Origin: Fennellomyces sp. T-0311
Lineage: Eukaryota; Mucoromycota; Mucoromycetes; Mucorales; Lichtheimiaceae
DNA: 64,000 bases
NCBI GenBank assembly: GCA_025266875.1
Contig: JALLLT010000059.1
Span: 124,001-188,000, forward strand
Direction: 5' to 3'
The notes below the pieces were generated by a model that was not told the origin of the DNA, made no database searches, and saw nothing but the letters and a program-made list of their open reading frames with translations. Numbering within the stretch: position 1 is the first letter of the stretch; every line of letters starts with the position of its first letter. Position numbers and translations under genes: made by a program. Of the stretch, positions 36,497 through 47,276 are shown piece after piece.

Positions 36497-37316
36497 TGTC
36501 GTATCCTGATATACCAGCCATCCATTGTCTACATGCCTTTCCATCTTAGCCTTTGTTACATCCGGTCCTCTATTTCGACATCAACAACAGCGCAGTTATC
36601 TATTGGGCCGTTCACTGGCTTGTGCGTCAGTGAGACTTTGATCTGGGTTCAGACTTCAAGAAGGACCATTCATGTTAACTCAGTCTCTGCATTGAAGTAT
36701 CAAGAGAGAGAATATGTGTAAAAGACAAATATGTCAACGAGACTCAAAAAGGTAACTGATTTATTTCATATGGTTTGCTCTCTCTATTTATAATAAATGC
36801 TTATCCATGATTGGATTTCCTTAAGCTGGTGTTTCCGTGAGTGATGTGTAATGTCAACCTTATTATCATTGAGCAGTTACGGATCGTGATGGTCGATAGG
36901 ATGAATGCTGACAGAGCATATCCGTGAAGAGACGCGTTGACCGGAAGGACGTGTCTATGAGTAACCTGATTGGCTGAGTATTTGGTAAGCATGAAGCTCA
37001 ACGTTCCGATGTCGGAAGTGGGAAGCGGCGGTAAGGATGGAAAGCTCTGATTCGCTGACGGACAGCGTAGATGACAAAGAAGCTTGTTAGGGTGTGTTCA
37101 TGTTGGATACAACATGCATGATTATCCGCTCCTTCGTAATAAGGGAGTATATTCATTAGGGAATACGACGATAACACGGATTCCGCTCTGATAGAAAAGT
37201 ATTCACCTTCTCAGTCCCGATTCATCATCATTATAAATAGAGAATAGTTTTTCTCAATAAAATATTATCTTATTTTCAGTCTCGTCATTGAAGCTTTCCA
37301 ATTAAGCAATACCACA
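36497..37316 (+). mobile_element. solo LTR (family A) carrying a nested solo LTR
   Basis: It starts TGTCGTATCCTGATATACC and ends AAGCAATACCACA. It contains TATAAATAGAGAATAG and AATAAAATATTATC promoter/poly(A)-like signals before a GTCTCGTCATTGAAGC tail. Subtracting the nested element and its TSD (428 bp) leaves 392 bp, matching the other copy at 41007-41400 (394 bp). The 5-bp flanks (GAAGG / TCGGT) do not match, so the original TSD is lost. Confidence 0.75.
36692..37114 (+). mobile_element. solo LTR (family C) nested in the family A LTR
   Basis: It runs TGAAGTATCAAGAGAGAG ... GTTGGATACAACA, 423 bp, flanked by the direct duplication TGCAT (36687-36691, 37115-37119). The uninterrupted relative at 41007 reads CTCTGCATGATTATCC across the same point, proving the insertion. 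A related copy ends at 39916 (...GTTGGATACAACA). Confidence 0.85.
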
Positions 37317-37736
37317 TCGGTCCATGCCTTTTCAAGTGCCCCGATTTTCAGGCACGGTCTAGCAGCCTTGCCCGTCTAAAGATGACCGACGGTCGTCGGT
37401 CCTTGGGTATGGACCAACCGATATGCCCAAAAATCGTCGGTCCACGTCCATTGCAAGCCTTATCCATTGGATTAGTTTCTACCAACATCTGTCGGAAACT
37501 ATTTCCATCTAGATTAGGACATCAAAGAACTTCTCGAGTTTACCCGAGACATGTATAAGTTACTTAACAGGACACTCGTCCTATATCATTGCCAAAACAT
37601 GGACCAGGAACATCACCAAGAAGCGTTCATCCCGACTGCTTCAACAATATAAATATCTGAGTAGTTGTCATCAATAAAAACATCTTTAATTCAGTCTCGC
37701 ACTTTGACCGCCTGATCTTATTTGAAGAATACCACA
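37317..37736. other. probable decayed LTR
   Basis: The right end reads ...ATCAATAAAAACATCTTTAATTCAGTCTCGCACTTTG...GAATACCACA, which matches the 3' terminal style (AATAAAA ... GTCTCG ... ACCACA) of the family A LTRs. The left end is not defined. No coding sequence is seen. Confidence 0.45.
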
Positions 37737-38036
37737 GTCCTGCTTGACGCCTTTGAAGCTAGTGGTAGCAATTGTAGTTGTAGAAACACTGGCGTAGAAG
37801 TACGACGTTTCATCCATGTTGTAGAAGTCCCCGTGTTCATAACCTCTCGTTTTGGCTTGAACCTCGGGCAACATAGTAGCTGCTAGCTCGATATCAGCTG
37901 AGCTAGCTTCTCCGTGAAGCTTGACCATCTTTAGCCCGTGGCGTCTACGAAATCGATCTTGCCAACCATTCGAGAAAAGCAATTCGGTTTCTGGAACATC
38001 AAGCTGCCGAGCAAAATCGCTGCCAGCAGACTTGAA
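37737..38036 (-). pseudogene. Tigger transposase fragment (second copy)
   Basis: About 300 bp match the Tigger transposase around 18891-20215, reading RFRRRHGLKMVKLHGEASSA and YNMDETSYFYAS. It is continuous across the point where the first copy carries the hAT element, and so shows the uninterrupted sequence FSNGW next to the upstream exon. It is cut on the left by an LTR end (ACCACA) and on the right by sequence starting TAGGGCTCTAAA. Confidence 0.8.
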
Positions 38037-38039
38037 AAC

Positions 38040-38394
38040 TAGGGCTCTAAACGGGCCATGCCTTTTGCCCGAACCCGAAATTGCAAGAGCCCGAATTAAG
38101 GTGGCCCGCCCGACAAAATCTACAATGTGAACTACCTTAATGACGCAATGACTAATGTAGAAGTGAAATGGGGTTCCGCGTTGTGTTATGGTATATAATG
38201 TTTGGGCAAAAGTCGTCTTTATTATATTAAGTCACGAAATCGCTATCATACACACTTTTTTTTGGAACAGCGGAACTTTTTTCTAATAAGAGGTTATTAC
38301 CTCATTTGTTTGTAATTTCGCGTACCAAAGGCAGAGGCGGATTGCTGCAAGCAACAAAGAAAGACCAAGAAGTACAAAATGTCAAAGTGACACC
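38040..38394. other. possible second hAT-like element, left end TAGGGCTCTAAA
   Basis: The sequence starts TAGGGCTCTAAACGGGCC and is rich in GCCCGAACCCG-type subterminal words. A similar start (TAGGGCTCTAAATACAGGCGG) occurs at 60948. TAGGG is a common hAT terminus, but I could not define the right end or a target duplication. Confidence 0.35.
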
Positions 38395-38711
38395 TGTTGT
38401 ATCCACAACATGATTATGGCTTATGTATCATTTACCCTTGTTTGCTTATTGACAACGGGTTACTTTAATTTTCCGATCTACAGCCAAATCCCTGTCTTGA
38501 CATGCGTTCATCGTAATAACCTTGCCTATCTTAGTGAAACCCACATAACCCTGGTTACCACAGCGGTTCATGTGCCTTACAACCATGTCAATGATCCAAC
38601 CCCTCGAGAATAAGCTTTTATTATTTAAAGTGATGATTCAACATACGAAATAAATCAGTCTTTACTTGAGTCTCGTCACTTACCTGCCTTTTACTATTGT
38701 TAAATATCACA
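38395..38711 (-). mobile_element. solo LTR (family D), reverse orientation
   Basis: 317 bp, TGTTGTATCCACAACATG ... TTAAATATCACA on the plus strand. It is the reverse complement of the copy at 57412-57728 (also 317 bp), and is flanked by the 5-bp duplication ACACC (38390-38394, 38712-38716). Confidence 0.88.
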
Positions 38712-40753
38712 ACACCCTAAAACAAACCAGCAATTCGACATTGCAATTGGAGCAGGAATGCCTTAGGCTTTGCATTTCTTTAGCGACGTTTTTCACTCGA
38801 TATCCGTTAAATGGAATTCAGGCTCAATGTTCGAGAATATCAAAAACAGGTCGACTATATTGCCTCAGAACGAATTTTTAATCACCACATACATACAGTA
38901 CTGCTCGGCCACATATATTTTCCGTACAACTCAATTTTACCACACGACTTACTGTTGTTTTACCGGCACTTCATTCCATTTCGACATTGTGCATCCTAAT
39001 CAAAAAACGAGTGGCTGCGTACATACTGTTGTCATGACCGATTAGGACATAGTAACAGTATGTATCGTTGTCACCCCCTTCCCCTTCCTTCATTAATATT
39101 ACCCCGCATTATTGCTCATCTTACCGATATTGTATTTCATTGTCATTAATTCCATCGTTGTATTTATTATTTCTTGCGAGCATTGGGTATATATATCGGA
39201 TAAGAATAAGAGCAATAAAGGCATCAGTTTATCTCGTCACATTATTCTATCTACCTTATTCTTGTCTTGACCAACCTCTAGGGTCCATCTCTATCCTAGT
39301 TCTTGTCCTTGTCCGGTCTTGCCATCGGTAACCATCCATGTGGTCAATGCGTAGTGGAAAGCACCTAACACCCACCTTCTAGTCTAGTCTTGTTCTTGTC
39401 TTGTTCTGTCTTGCAGCTTGATCCATTCTCATGGGTTCTTGCATTCTTGTTGATTGGTTAGTAGTTGTATTATCCTTTAGTAGAGTAGTATTCTTATCTC
39501 CTGAGATAAGAGCGAAGTAGCGAGTATCGAAAAGGGACAATAGAAGTCAACGAGACTCAGAAAACTGTAGTTTATTGATGAAGAGTTCGCTCTATTTATA
39601 TTAAATGCTTATCATGGATGGGACTTCCTATTACCGATGTTATCCAAGGTTATATCATGATTATACCTGTATATCCGTTACGTATGTCATGTTGGGGTGT
39701 TATTGAGAAACGAGTGATGTCTATCATTATGGAGCCGGTCCATAACGGATAATGATAAGCTAAGTGATAGCTGTTGACACGCGTTCATGATAACGTCTAT
39801 GACAATATGCCGGATATGGAAGATATGTCTGCATGAGTGAGTTTTACCAAAAAGGAAAGTGAGAGATAACCGTTCCGAGATACTGATCAGTGATTGTGTT
39901 CATGTTGGATACAACACTTGGGTCTATTTTGACCAAAAAATGGCCAAAAGGCAAGGCTATACACTGGCGATTTTGTTGATTTTCGACCGTTTTTGACCTT
40001 TTTACACAACCTCTTTCAGCTCGATGAAAAAAAATCGTACAACATATCGGCTGGTATCTATCTACTGTGGGAGGGCCCCTTGACAACATACTGAACGCTC
40101 ATAGCCCGCAAAATTTTTTTGGCGCACCATCTCTGGAGTTCGAGTTTGTATGCGCATGTCTTAATTATATTGTATGTACTGTCCGCTCATTATCTGAAGC
40201 CCTTTTTCATTTTTTCAACAGTAAAACCATGTTAAAAAATACATTTATATTGATGTAATCGATATTACTATAGTTTTTCGTACGTTGCAACGTACTTAAG
40301 TTGAAATATTTTCGATTAACAGATCAGTCAACAAACTTCTGTGTTTAGAGATCTTTCGTATTACTTAAAACAGTAGCCTCGCACACCAGGTGCTCTGAAG
40401 CATTAAAAATAGTAATTTAGAACTTGTCATGCTTTGATATACAATAGATAGTCGCGTAGAGCTTGCAATATGATTGTCTCAAGTTCATATACCTTCCAAA
40501 AAACCTACCATGTGGATTTGAGAACTTGATAGTCATCTTAACTATAAGTATGCAATTGTTACATTCCTACGACGTAAATCAGTGCGTTAGTAGTACCTCC
40601 CCCCTCCCTTATAACTTGCAATTTTAAAAGCATTCGGGTTATATCTTACTTCTACAGCCACAAGAGCCCCACTGGAGTTCACTCCTATCTTAATAACCAT
40701 ATTTAGCAGCGGTAAAATATCCCATTCAAAGAAAAGAAAAAAGAGATGAGAGT
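38712..40753. other. repeat-derived, gene-poor stretch with LTR remains
   Basis: No gene was recognised. About 39500-39916 is related to the family C LTR (GTCAACGAGACTCAG ... GTTGGATACAACA) with an undefined left end. 39030-39480 contains LTR-like promoter sequence (TATATATCGGATAAGAATAAG, AATAAAGG, then a TCTTGTC-rich stretch). The rest is AT-rich. Confidence 0.4.
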
Positions 40754-41006
40754 TTACTCGGCATCTTCTTGGAAGAGCCTTTCGAAATGTTTGTCGTCGG
40801 CTTCCAGTTCTTCGTCCGATTTAGCTACTAGAGCCTCTTCGTCTTCATCATCTTCATCTTCATTACTATTCTCGCCATCTTCGTCCTTCTCCTTCTCCTT
40901 CGCCTTCTCGTTGCCGTCGTCATCGTCGTCGCTGTTGCCATCAACGGCATCTTCGGGCTCGTCAATGGCGGGCGAGTTAACCACACCAGGGATCTGGAGT
41001 AGCCTC
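40754..41006 (-). pseudogene. 3' end of an acidic protein gene cut by a solo LTR
   Basis: The minus strand encodes a 3' terminal piece reading VNSPAIDEPEDAVDGNSDDD followed by a run of D/E/K residues and ending KHFERLFQEDAE at 40754. Its upstream part is missing because the family A LTR begins at 41007. Long acidic tails occur in many nuclear proteins, so no function can be assigned. Confidence 0.4.
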
Positions 41007-41400
41007 TGTCGTATCCTGACATACTAGTCATCCATTGTCTACAGACCTTTCCATCTCAGCCTTTGTTACATCCGTTCCTTTATTTCGACATCAACAACCG
41101 CACAGTTATCTATTGGCCTGTTCACTGGCTTGTGTGTCAGTGAGACCTTGATCTGGGTTCAGACTTCAAGAAGGACCATTCACGTTAACTCAGTCTCTGC
41201 ATGATTATCCGCTCCTTCGTAATAAGGCAGTATGGTCATTAGGGATTACGGCGATAACACGGATTCGGCTCTGATAGAAAAGCATTCACCTTCTCCGTCC
41301 CGACTCATCATCATTATAAATAGAGAGTAGTTCTCTTCAATAAAACATCATCTTATTTTTGGTCTCGTCATTTGAAGCTTTCCAATTGAGCGATACCACA
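41007..41400 (+). mobile_element. solo LTR (family A)
   Basis: 394 bp, TGTCGTATCCTGACATACT ... GAGCGATACCACA, with TATAAATAGAGAGTAG and AATAAAACATC signals. It is the uninterrupted relative of the LTR at 36497. Flanks GCCTC / GACAC do not match, suggesting rearrangement after insertion. Confidence 0.8.
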
Positions 41401-41613
41401 GACACACTTATAAGCACGATCGAAACGCGAGCCAAGGGAGCCATCTGGGACCAGATCGAACAGGTGTATACCCAAACCGATCCTGGGGGCCGCTCAAAGG
41501 AAGCCTTGCAAAAGAAGTGGGGTGACTTGGTAGACATCTACCGCGATGTCCGGACCGTGGTGCAAGACCAATCTGGCGAGAATGGCCCTCCTGGTCAAGA
41601 ACGATGGGAATAT
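41401..41613 (+). pseudogene. Harbinger-associated Myb/SANT-like protein, N-terminal fragment
   Basis: The frame reads TRAKGAIWDQIEQVYTQTD and then RSKEALQKKWGDLVDIYRDV, a trihelix/Myb-like DNA-binding helix set as found in the second protein of PIF/Harbinger transposons. It is cut on the left by the family A LTR and on the right by the gypsy LTR at 41614. A likely C-terminal continuation lies at 52969-53317, next to a Harbinger transposase. Confidence 0.5.
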
Positions 41614-41888
41614 TGTGGTGAGAGAGAATGGATCGAGAAAAACAGTAAGTTCTGTGAGAATCGAATATGCCTTTATTATGTTAACGGTTCTCTCTATTTA
41701 TATTGCTCGAGATAAAACTCATAATCAAATAGCCGTGGTCGGGAGGATGCCATATCATATAGCCGACACGGCAATGTTTCTAGACTTCTTGGAAGATCTA
41801 GTCAAGCCGGAAGGCTGTCAATGTATTATTCAGGTACCGTCATACGTTTACCCGGTAGTGCCGACTAGCTAGTACCTTGGATACCACA
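41614..41888 (-). mobile_element. LTR (family E), 3' LTR of a gypsy element on the minus strand
   Basis: 275 bp, TGTGGTGAGAGAGAATGG ... CTTGGATACCACA on plus. On the minus strand it is preceded by the polypurine tract GGAAGGGGGTAA, directly after the chromodomain-encoding end of a gypsy polyprotein, as expected for a 3' LTR. The left flank is AATAT. Confidence 0.8.
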
Positions 41889-41924
41889 TTACCCCCTTCC
41901 AGGCTTGAAGCTGATTTTGAGTAT

Positions 41925-42115
41925 TTATGCTTGTCGGCGTTTTTTCCGACTTTCAGCATTATTTCGAGGGCTAATGCGTTTTGCACGTTCAGCAGGCATA
42001 CGCTTATTATTTGTTTGTGGTAGACTGGTTCCTAACCGTTCCCAGTACTTGGTAATAGTACGAGGGTCGGTGAATTGTTCATATGGCTCCCATGTATCGT
42101 CCTCAGTGTCGTGGC
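41925..42115 (-). pseudogene. Ty3/gypsy polyprotein C-terminal chromodomain
   Basis: The minus strand reads DTEDDTWEPYEQFTDPRTIT and KYWERLG, the second half of a chromodomain as at the C-terminus of chromovirus integrases, then a basic tail ending at 41925. It is truncated upstream by the LTR starting at 42116, so the rest of Pol is absent. Confidence 0.75.
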
Positions 42116-42412
42116 TGACATGATAATTCACATAAAGATGAATTCGGATAAACATAAGTTCGGATAAAAGAAGAATCGGATAAAATATGAAAGTGAAACA
42201 ATCAGAGTGAAGAGCGACACTCAGTGAAACATCACTAGATGACAAATGTACCTTCAATAACTAGAAGATGCTAGAAGGACAGTCAAAGATGTGCCATAGT
42301 CAACAGTATAAATAAGGCACTAGTTTAGCATATGAAAACACAATCAGAACAGAGATTTATTTTACGGTCTCAGCGACTCTTTATTGTTACCAATTGATCC
42401 TTCTACATCACA
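42116..42412 (+). mobile_element. LTR (family F) of a second gypsy element
   Basis: It starts TGACATGATAATTCACAT and ends TTCTACATCACA (297 bp), with AGTATAAATAAGGCAC as TATA region. Placed 22 bp before the Gag start codon it behaves as a 5' LTR. The left boundary is inferred from where the chromodomain frame of the other element breaks. Confidence 0.6.
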
Positions 42413-42434
42413 TTTTTTTTCGCTGAATTCCACT

Positions 42435-43300
42435 ATGTCTACCCCTGCCGACAAGCAACCTACCAAGGAACAACCTACCCCTCAAACCATGGACAAGGAA
42501 CCTGTAACCACTGGACTCGAGAAACTTGCCATCATCGACGATCCAATGGAAGAAGTCCAACAGGACAAGGACCCCAAGCCAACCGACCTCGCCAATCCCA
42601 AGGAAGAAGAGCGACTGGCATTGGAAACAATCCAGAAGCTTCAGTCACAAGTCACCGATAAGGAAAAGGCCTACCGGGAAATCATCAACAATGGCGGCAC
42701 TATGGGAGAGCAAGAAAAGGCTCTACGGGAATTCGTTGCCCAGCAAGACCACCTCGAAATTTACCATACCATGTGCAAGCAGCGCCATCCAAACCGTCTA
42801 GAATTCTATACCTACGAGGAGATCCAGGCTAAAAATGCCAAACTTGAACGCCAGTACCGGTCAGTGGACAATCGTGCAAACGATCATTATGTCCCTAAAG
42901 ACCTACCAGTCTTACAGATTGTTGGCTCAGACAAGTGGCACCCAAATAAGGTCGTGCATCTGTCCGCAGAAATGTTTCTAAGGGCATTTGAAAAGGAATT
43001 GCGAGCATGCAACTTACCTATTAGCGATCACTGGGAAAGATTGTTGCCTAAGTGCTTCAATGACGGAGACTCTATATGGTTGGATGATGAAATGAAAACT
43101 TCATCCCTCACCTGGGCTCAAATCCGTTGCAAAATCGTAAATAAGTTCGACACGCCAGAACAAAGGCTCAAGGGCATGGAAGTAGTCTTCCACATGCGCC
43201 AGAAAAAAGGCGAAAAAGTTCGTTCGTACGTCCGTCGATTTCACCAACGTTGCATTGAATCTGGATTAGACCAGTATCACGTCCCCATGATCACTGCGCA
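42435..43300 (+). pseudogene. retrotransposon Gag, truncated by the CACTA element
   Basis: The ATG at 42435 (MSTPADKQPTKEQP...) opens a charged N-terminus, then the capsid-like region: VHLSAEMFLRAFEKELRACN, ISDHWERLLPKCF, LTWAQIRCKIVNKFDTP, EKVRSYVRRFHQRC. These are the usual Ty3/gypsy Gag landmarks. The frame runs into the CACTA end after PMITAQW and stops soon after. The nucleocapsid knuckle and Pol are missing. Confidence 0.8.
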
Positions 43301-44323
43301 GTGGGTGAGGAATCCCCTATCTGAAAAGTGGGGGATTCTCTAAGGTATTCTCAAGAATCCCCTAGCGAATCACCTAGTAGGGGATTCCTCAGTTGAAAAA
43401 AGGTTCCGTAAGAATCCACTAGGGGATTCCTCAACACTAACCAAAAGCAGAATGCATGCAAAGATACAAAAAGAGACGCAGACTGCATAACACTTATATG
43501 CACATAGCCTGCCGGTGCATACATAAGAGTAACAGAATATGTGCTTTCGATCGATCGATTTTTAGCAGCGATGCTGTGCATACATAATTATAGTGCATTA
43601 TTTGGTAGCAGTGGTTTATGAACGACCAAAAAATTAAATGGTAGCAATTTGGATGGAATACGATTGCATGGTTCAAATATATTTTTTATTATTATGGCAG
43701 TAATGCTACAATGTCTAAACAGCTATAGGTAACGCCTAGGATGGTAGCCGGAGCAATGCGATGGTGAATACAAAACGGTTGATACTTGCCGCAACTTGGA
43801 TTCCGTGAGATGTCTGTGAGAAACAAAGAATCGTTAGCGTTAATCCTTCAGCGATTGCAATCTCAACACCACTAACCTGTAGTCATGGCAATGTGAACGA
43901 AGGTGAACTGGTATTGAAACGCGTTAGTAAGAAAGAAGACGCTGCTGCCGCATTGGAAACTAACCTTTTGTTTTAACGGAGCATGATGAACTAGCTATTG
44001 GGACGGTGTTAGTATAACAGAGAGAATAGAAATCTTACCGGATATTATGAGAGCCTGTGTAGACGGAAAGCAGAAAAGATCAGGAAAAGAAAGAGAAGGT
44101 TACGAAAGAAAAGCGGCAATTGCGCCCTTTATATACCGTTGTAGAAAAAACCCGGTCCTGCTGTACTTGGCAAACGTGAAGTCATGCGTGATGTCTATCT
44201 GCAATAAAAGCAGCATAAAATGAGTTCCTTGTCATTTACTTTCTTTAATCCACTTACTTCGATCGCACCTATAAAGTAAGATAGAGCACCCACCAGAGAT
44301 CAATATCCTTAGATAGCCTTTAG

Positions 44324-45561
44324 ATGTCTTCCAACAACAACAACAACAGCAACGAGCGCCAACAGCACGCAGAATCGCTGGAGCTTTCCGGATTGCGTGC
44401 GGCCGTTCAAGACCTGCAAGGGCAATGCGATACCTTGCGGGGCGAAAACTATGCGTTGCGGCAGCAGCTCGAGGGCCTAGCGTCGCACATTGCTTCTCAG
44501 CAACAGCAACAGCAACAGCAGCAGCAGGATGCGGTGGGTGCCGTGCGTGGATTGGATGATGTGGTCCGCGCAGAAGCTGTTGTAAGAACACTTGAAAAAT
44601 GCATTCAATACTTTCAATATCATCGACTTACAAAACGTTGCCAGAGTAACATCACCCGCATCCACGATTCTCTTCCCAGTGGCCAAGGGTATGATTACAA
44701 CCTGACCTTCCGTGCAGAGCACAACGAGTCGGTAACTGCAGCCATAGCTGCGTGCTGCCATACCGCTGTGGTCGGTGATAGACGAAGTGCATTGGAAGGT
44801 GGATTCTTGCGTAAAAAGATCCACCAATACTTTACCGGCCAACAAAAGGAGCTGAGGAAGCAAGATCGGGTGAATGCGGGTCTTCAGGTTGCTGGTGAGG
44901 ATGAGAAGCGCAAGACGCGCAACAAGAGGGTGTGGAGCGTGAGTACTTTTGGGTAGCTTTTTTTAAGGCTTGTACAGATTACTTACGCTGAAAAACAGAA
45001 GATGAAGGCGCGCAAGGATGCTCGCGCACGAAACGCAGCATCCTTGGAGGAAAGGTTCCCGAATGGAGAAGACCTCCTTCGGAGGGAGTGCATGTCTCCG
45101 GAGATCTCGGATCCGGAGTCAGACGCGATCCTTTGGGTTCGGAAACCTGGATTCCGCAGTGCGAAGGTAAAAGCTTTTTTGTTTCGTGAAAACGGTAGCA
45201 TCATGCTGACTTGAACGCCGTAATGCCACAGGCTGTGGAGTACATCAACGAGCTGGATAGGCTTGTTGAGGCGAGCAAAAAAGTGCCTGGACGGCAACAG
45301 CGAGAAAGAAAGCCAGTTGTGGACGAAGACGCTGTGCTTTCTCAAAAAGTACGAGATGCATTGCCGACTGGGCATAATAAAGCCCGCTTGCTTCCCTCCT
45401 TTACTTTTATTTTTTTTTTCACTACGCAACGCTTCTACGCACCAACGGAATCACAACCATCGTTGCGCTGTCACGATTTGTCTGGGCACCATAAGCAACA
45501 ACGGCGACTTGGCTCAAGATTCTGTGTACTGGCAAGATGCACCGGAAGTCATCCGTCATAA
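44324..45561 (+). CDS. CACTA second protein (TnpA-like, function unknown)
   Basis: Exons 44324-44938, 44999-45166 and 45232-45561 join in phase (370 aa). The N-terminus has poly-Asn and a coiled coil (LRAAVQDLQGQCDTLRGENY) followed by a poly-Gln run from CAG/CAA repeats. A basic central block includes RKKIHQYFTGQQKELRKQDR, and exon 2 has NGEDLLRRECMSPEISDPES. I do not recognise a family; by position it is the partner of the tnp2 transposase, convergent with it, so a TnpA-like DNA-binding role is plausible. The last ~60 codons overlap the transposase end antisense and look non-coding, so the true 3' end is probably nearer 45400. Confidence 0.6.
44507..44527. repeat. CAG/CAA repeat encoding poly-Gln
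   Basis: A run of CAG/CAA codons in the second CACTA gene. Confidence 0.8.
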
Positions 45562-47042
45562 AACTGTTACGCCATTCCTCCAGGCCTTCTCTTTCAAAGC
45601 GCTGTGGTGAGGCCTGGGTGCGGTACCAGCGGACATACGCGAAGTAGTGCTTGACGATGCTGTGATTGTGGACAATTTCACTGCTGAAGTAGTACTGCAC
45701 TTGGCCAGTCCAGGCAACAACACGGTTACCCTGCTCAAACAAGGCCTGTATGTGTGATCCTCGAATCGATCGGGCTGTTGCTGACCTGTACGTCTGTCCG
45801 TAGATCTCTATCGTTTGGAACTTCTCGATGCTGTTGGGGCAATGGAATGCTTCCCCTTCGTAGTGGCGGCGGTAATGCTGCAGCAGGAATCCGTACAGCA
45901 GGGTGCTTGCGATCACTTTCCGACCATGACGCATAGACTCAAAGGTGTCCGGTGGTAAGGCCTCACTGCCACAGGCCTCGGCACTGACATCGAAAGAATG
46001 GGAACCAAAGCGAACTGGGTCGAAAGCTGCAGCGTTTGTTTCGGTGGGTCGACGATGCAACTGGCCGGCAATCTGGAGTAGAATGCGGCCATAGACGGGA
46101 TGCTGAGCAACGCTTTCGCGAATATTGTAGCGGACAAAGTCAACAGCACCAGTTTTTTCGATGAACCGCTTCATGAACGTCAGTTCAAAGGCATCCTTCT
46201 GGTTCGTTTCAGCATTCTTCATGTAGCCGTTATATCGCTCAAAACTGAAAACCCAAAATGCATAGATTGGTCCAAAGTCTTGGATGGTGCGGCTCAAGTG
46301 CAAGTGCAAGTGCATATTTGGGGTGATCGATTCAGCACCGTACAACCGCGCGCAGCCACGTACGAATCGTATCAGCAAGTCTTGAGCTTCGTCAATTTCG
46401 GCATATGTGATGACAGTCTTGGCGAGGAGGCGGCAGGCAGACACAAAGAGCATCCAATGCCGATAATAGTTACCAGCAAGGACCCCTTTCAAAACAAATG
46501 CAGAATACACCAGACACCACGCCTTCCAGTCTGCAGCGTTCATGAAGCCGAACTTACGCTCGATCTTTCGCTGCAAGGTAGGAATACCAGGAGGCAAGAC
46601 AACTCCATCAGCCAGCTTCTGCATCGTCACGCCATCAGCGTCAGTCAGTAGGCCGCGGCTTCTCCATATGCAGACCATTCGCTCAGCCGTACCGAGGAAG
46701 AGATTGTGCATAGGATCGATAACTGTATCCCGCACTGGATCAAAGTATGTAAGCCGGTGGATTTGAGAATACCGCGTTCCTGTTTCACGCTCGACTCTAT
46801 AGCGCCCAGCTGATGAGGTTTCCTGTGCCCAGCGCTCGGCATCATGTGCGTTGCGCTCCTTCGTTCTCAATTCACCAAGAGTATGGCCGGAATAGTCAAG
46901 TTTCGTGGTACCAGGGAAGACAACAAATTCTCGCGTACATTTATTGCATGCGCGCGTGCTGCAATGACTGGTGACGGTTTTACTTCGGACAGAAAGGAAC
47001 GAGTCACCCTCGGACAGAATAGTTTCAGTGAGTTTAGCAATT

Positions 47043-47086
47043 TCAGTCTACAATCAGTCTACAATCAGTCTACAATCAGTCTACAA
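47043..47086. repeat. 11-bp tandem repeat next to the MULE left terminus
   Basis: Four head-to-tail copies of TCAGTCTACAA directly follow the inverted repeat. They are identical and without spacers, so this is a minisatellite-like subterminal repeat. Confidence 0.85.
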
Positions 47087-47276
47087 TCATCTAGTATAAC
47101 GTGCCAAAAAAATTCTTGTCAGCCAGCCAATTGAACAAAACTTTATCATGTGATAAAAAAGGTTAGCAAGCTATACATGTGGTCTATGTCTATGATCTAT
47201 ATGTCTAAAGCAAAAAAAAGTAGAAGTGGAAGTGAAATTGATGGAAACAAAAAAAATAATGATAATTCTACGTATT

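Noticed and set aside
38395..38711. Identical 67-codon frames here and at 57510-57713 as a small conserved gene
   Set aside because: Both lie wholly inside family D solo LTRs, so the conservation reflects the repeat.
41546..41872. Plus-strand open frame of 108 codons
   Set aside because: It runs through the family E LTR; a near-identical frame occurs at 19437-19654 only because the LTR is repeated.
45560..46760. Several plus-strand frames of 60-180 codons
   Set aside because: They are antisense shadows of the tnp2 transposase, whose motifs lie on the minus strand.
47043..47086. Regular short repeats that could suggest a CRISPR-like array
   Set aside because: The 11-bp units are directly adjacent with no spacers and lie beside a MULE terminus; this is a tandem repeat.
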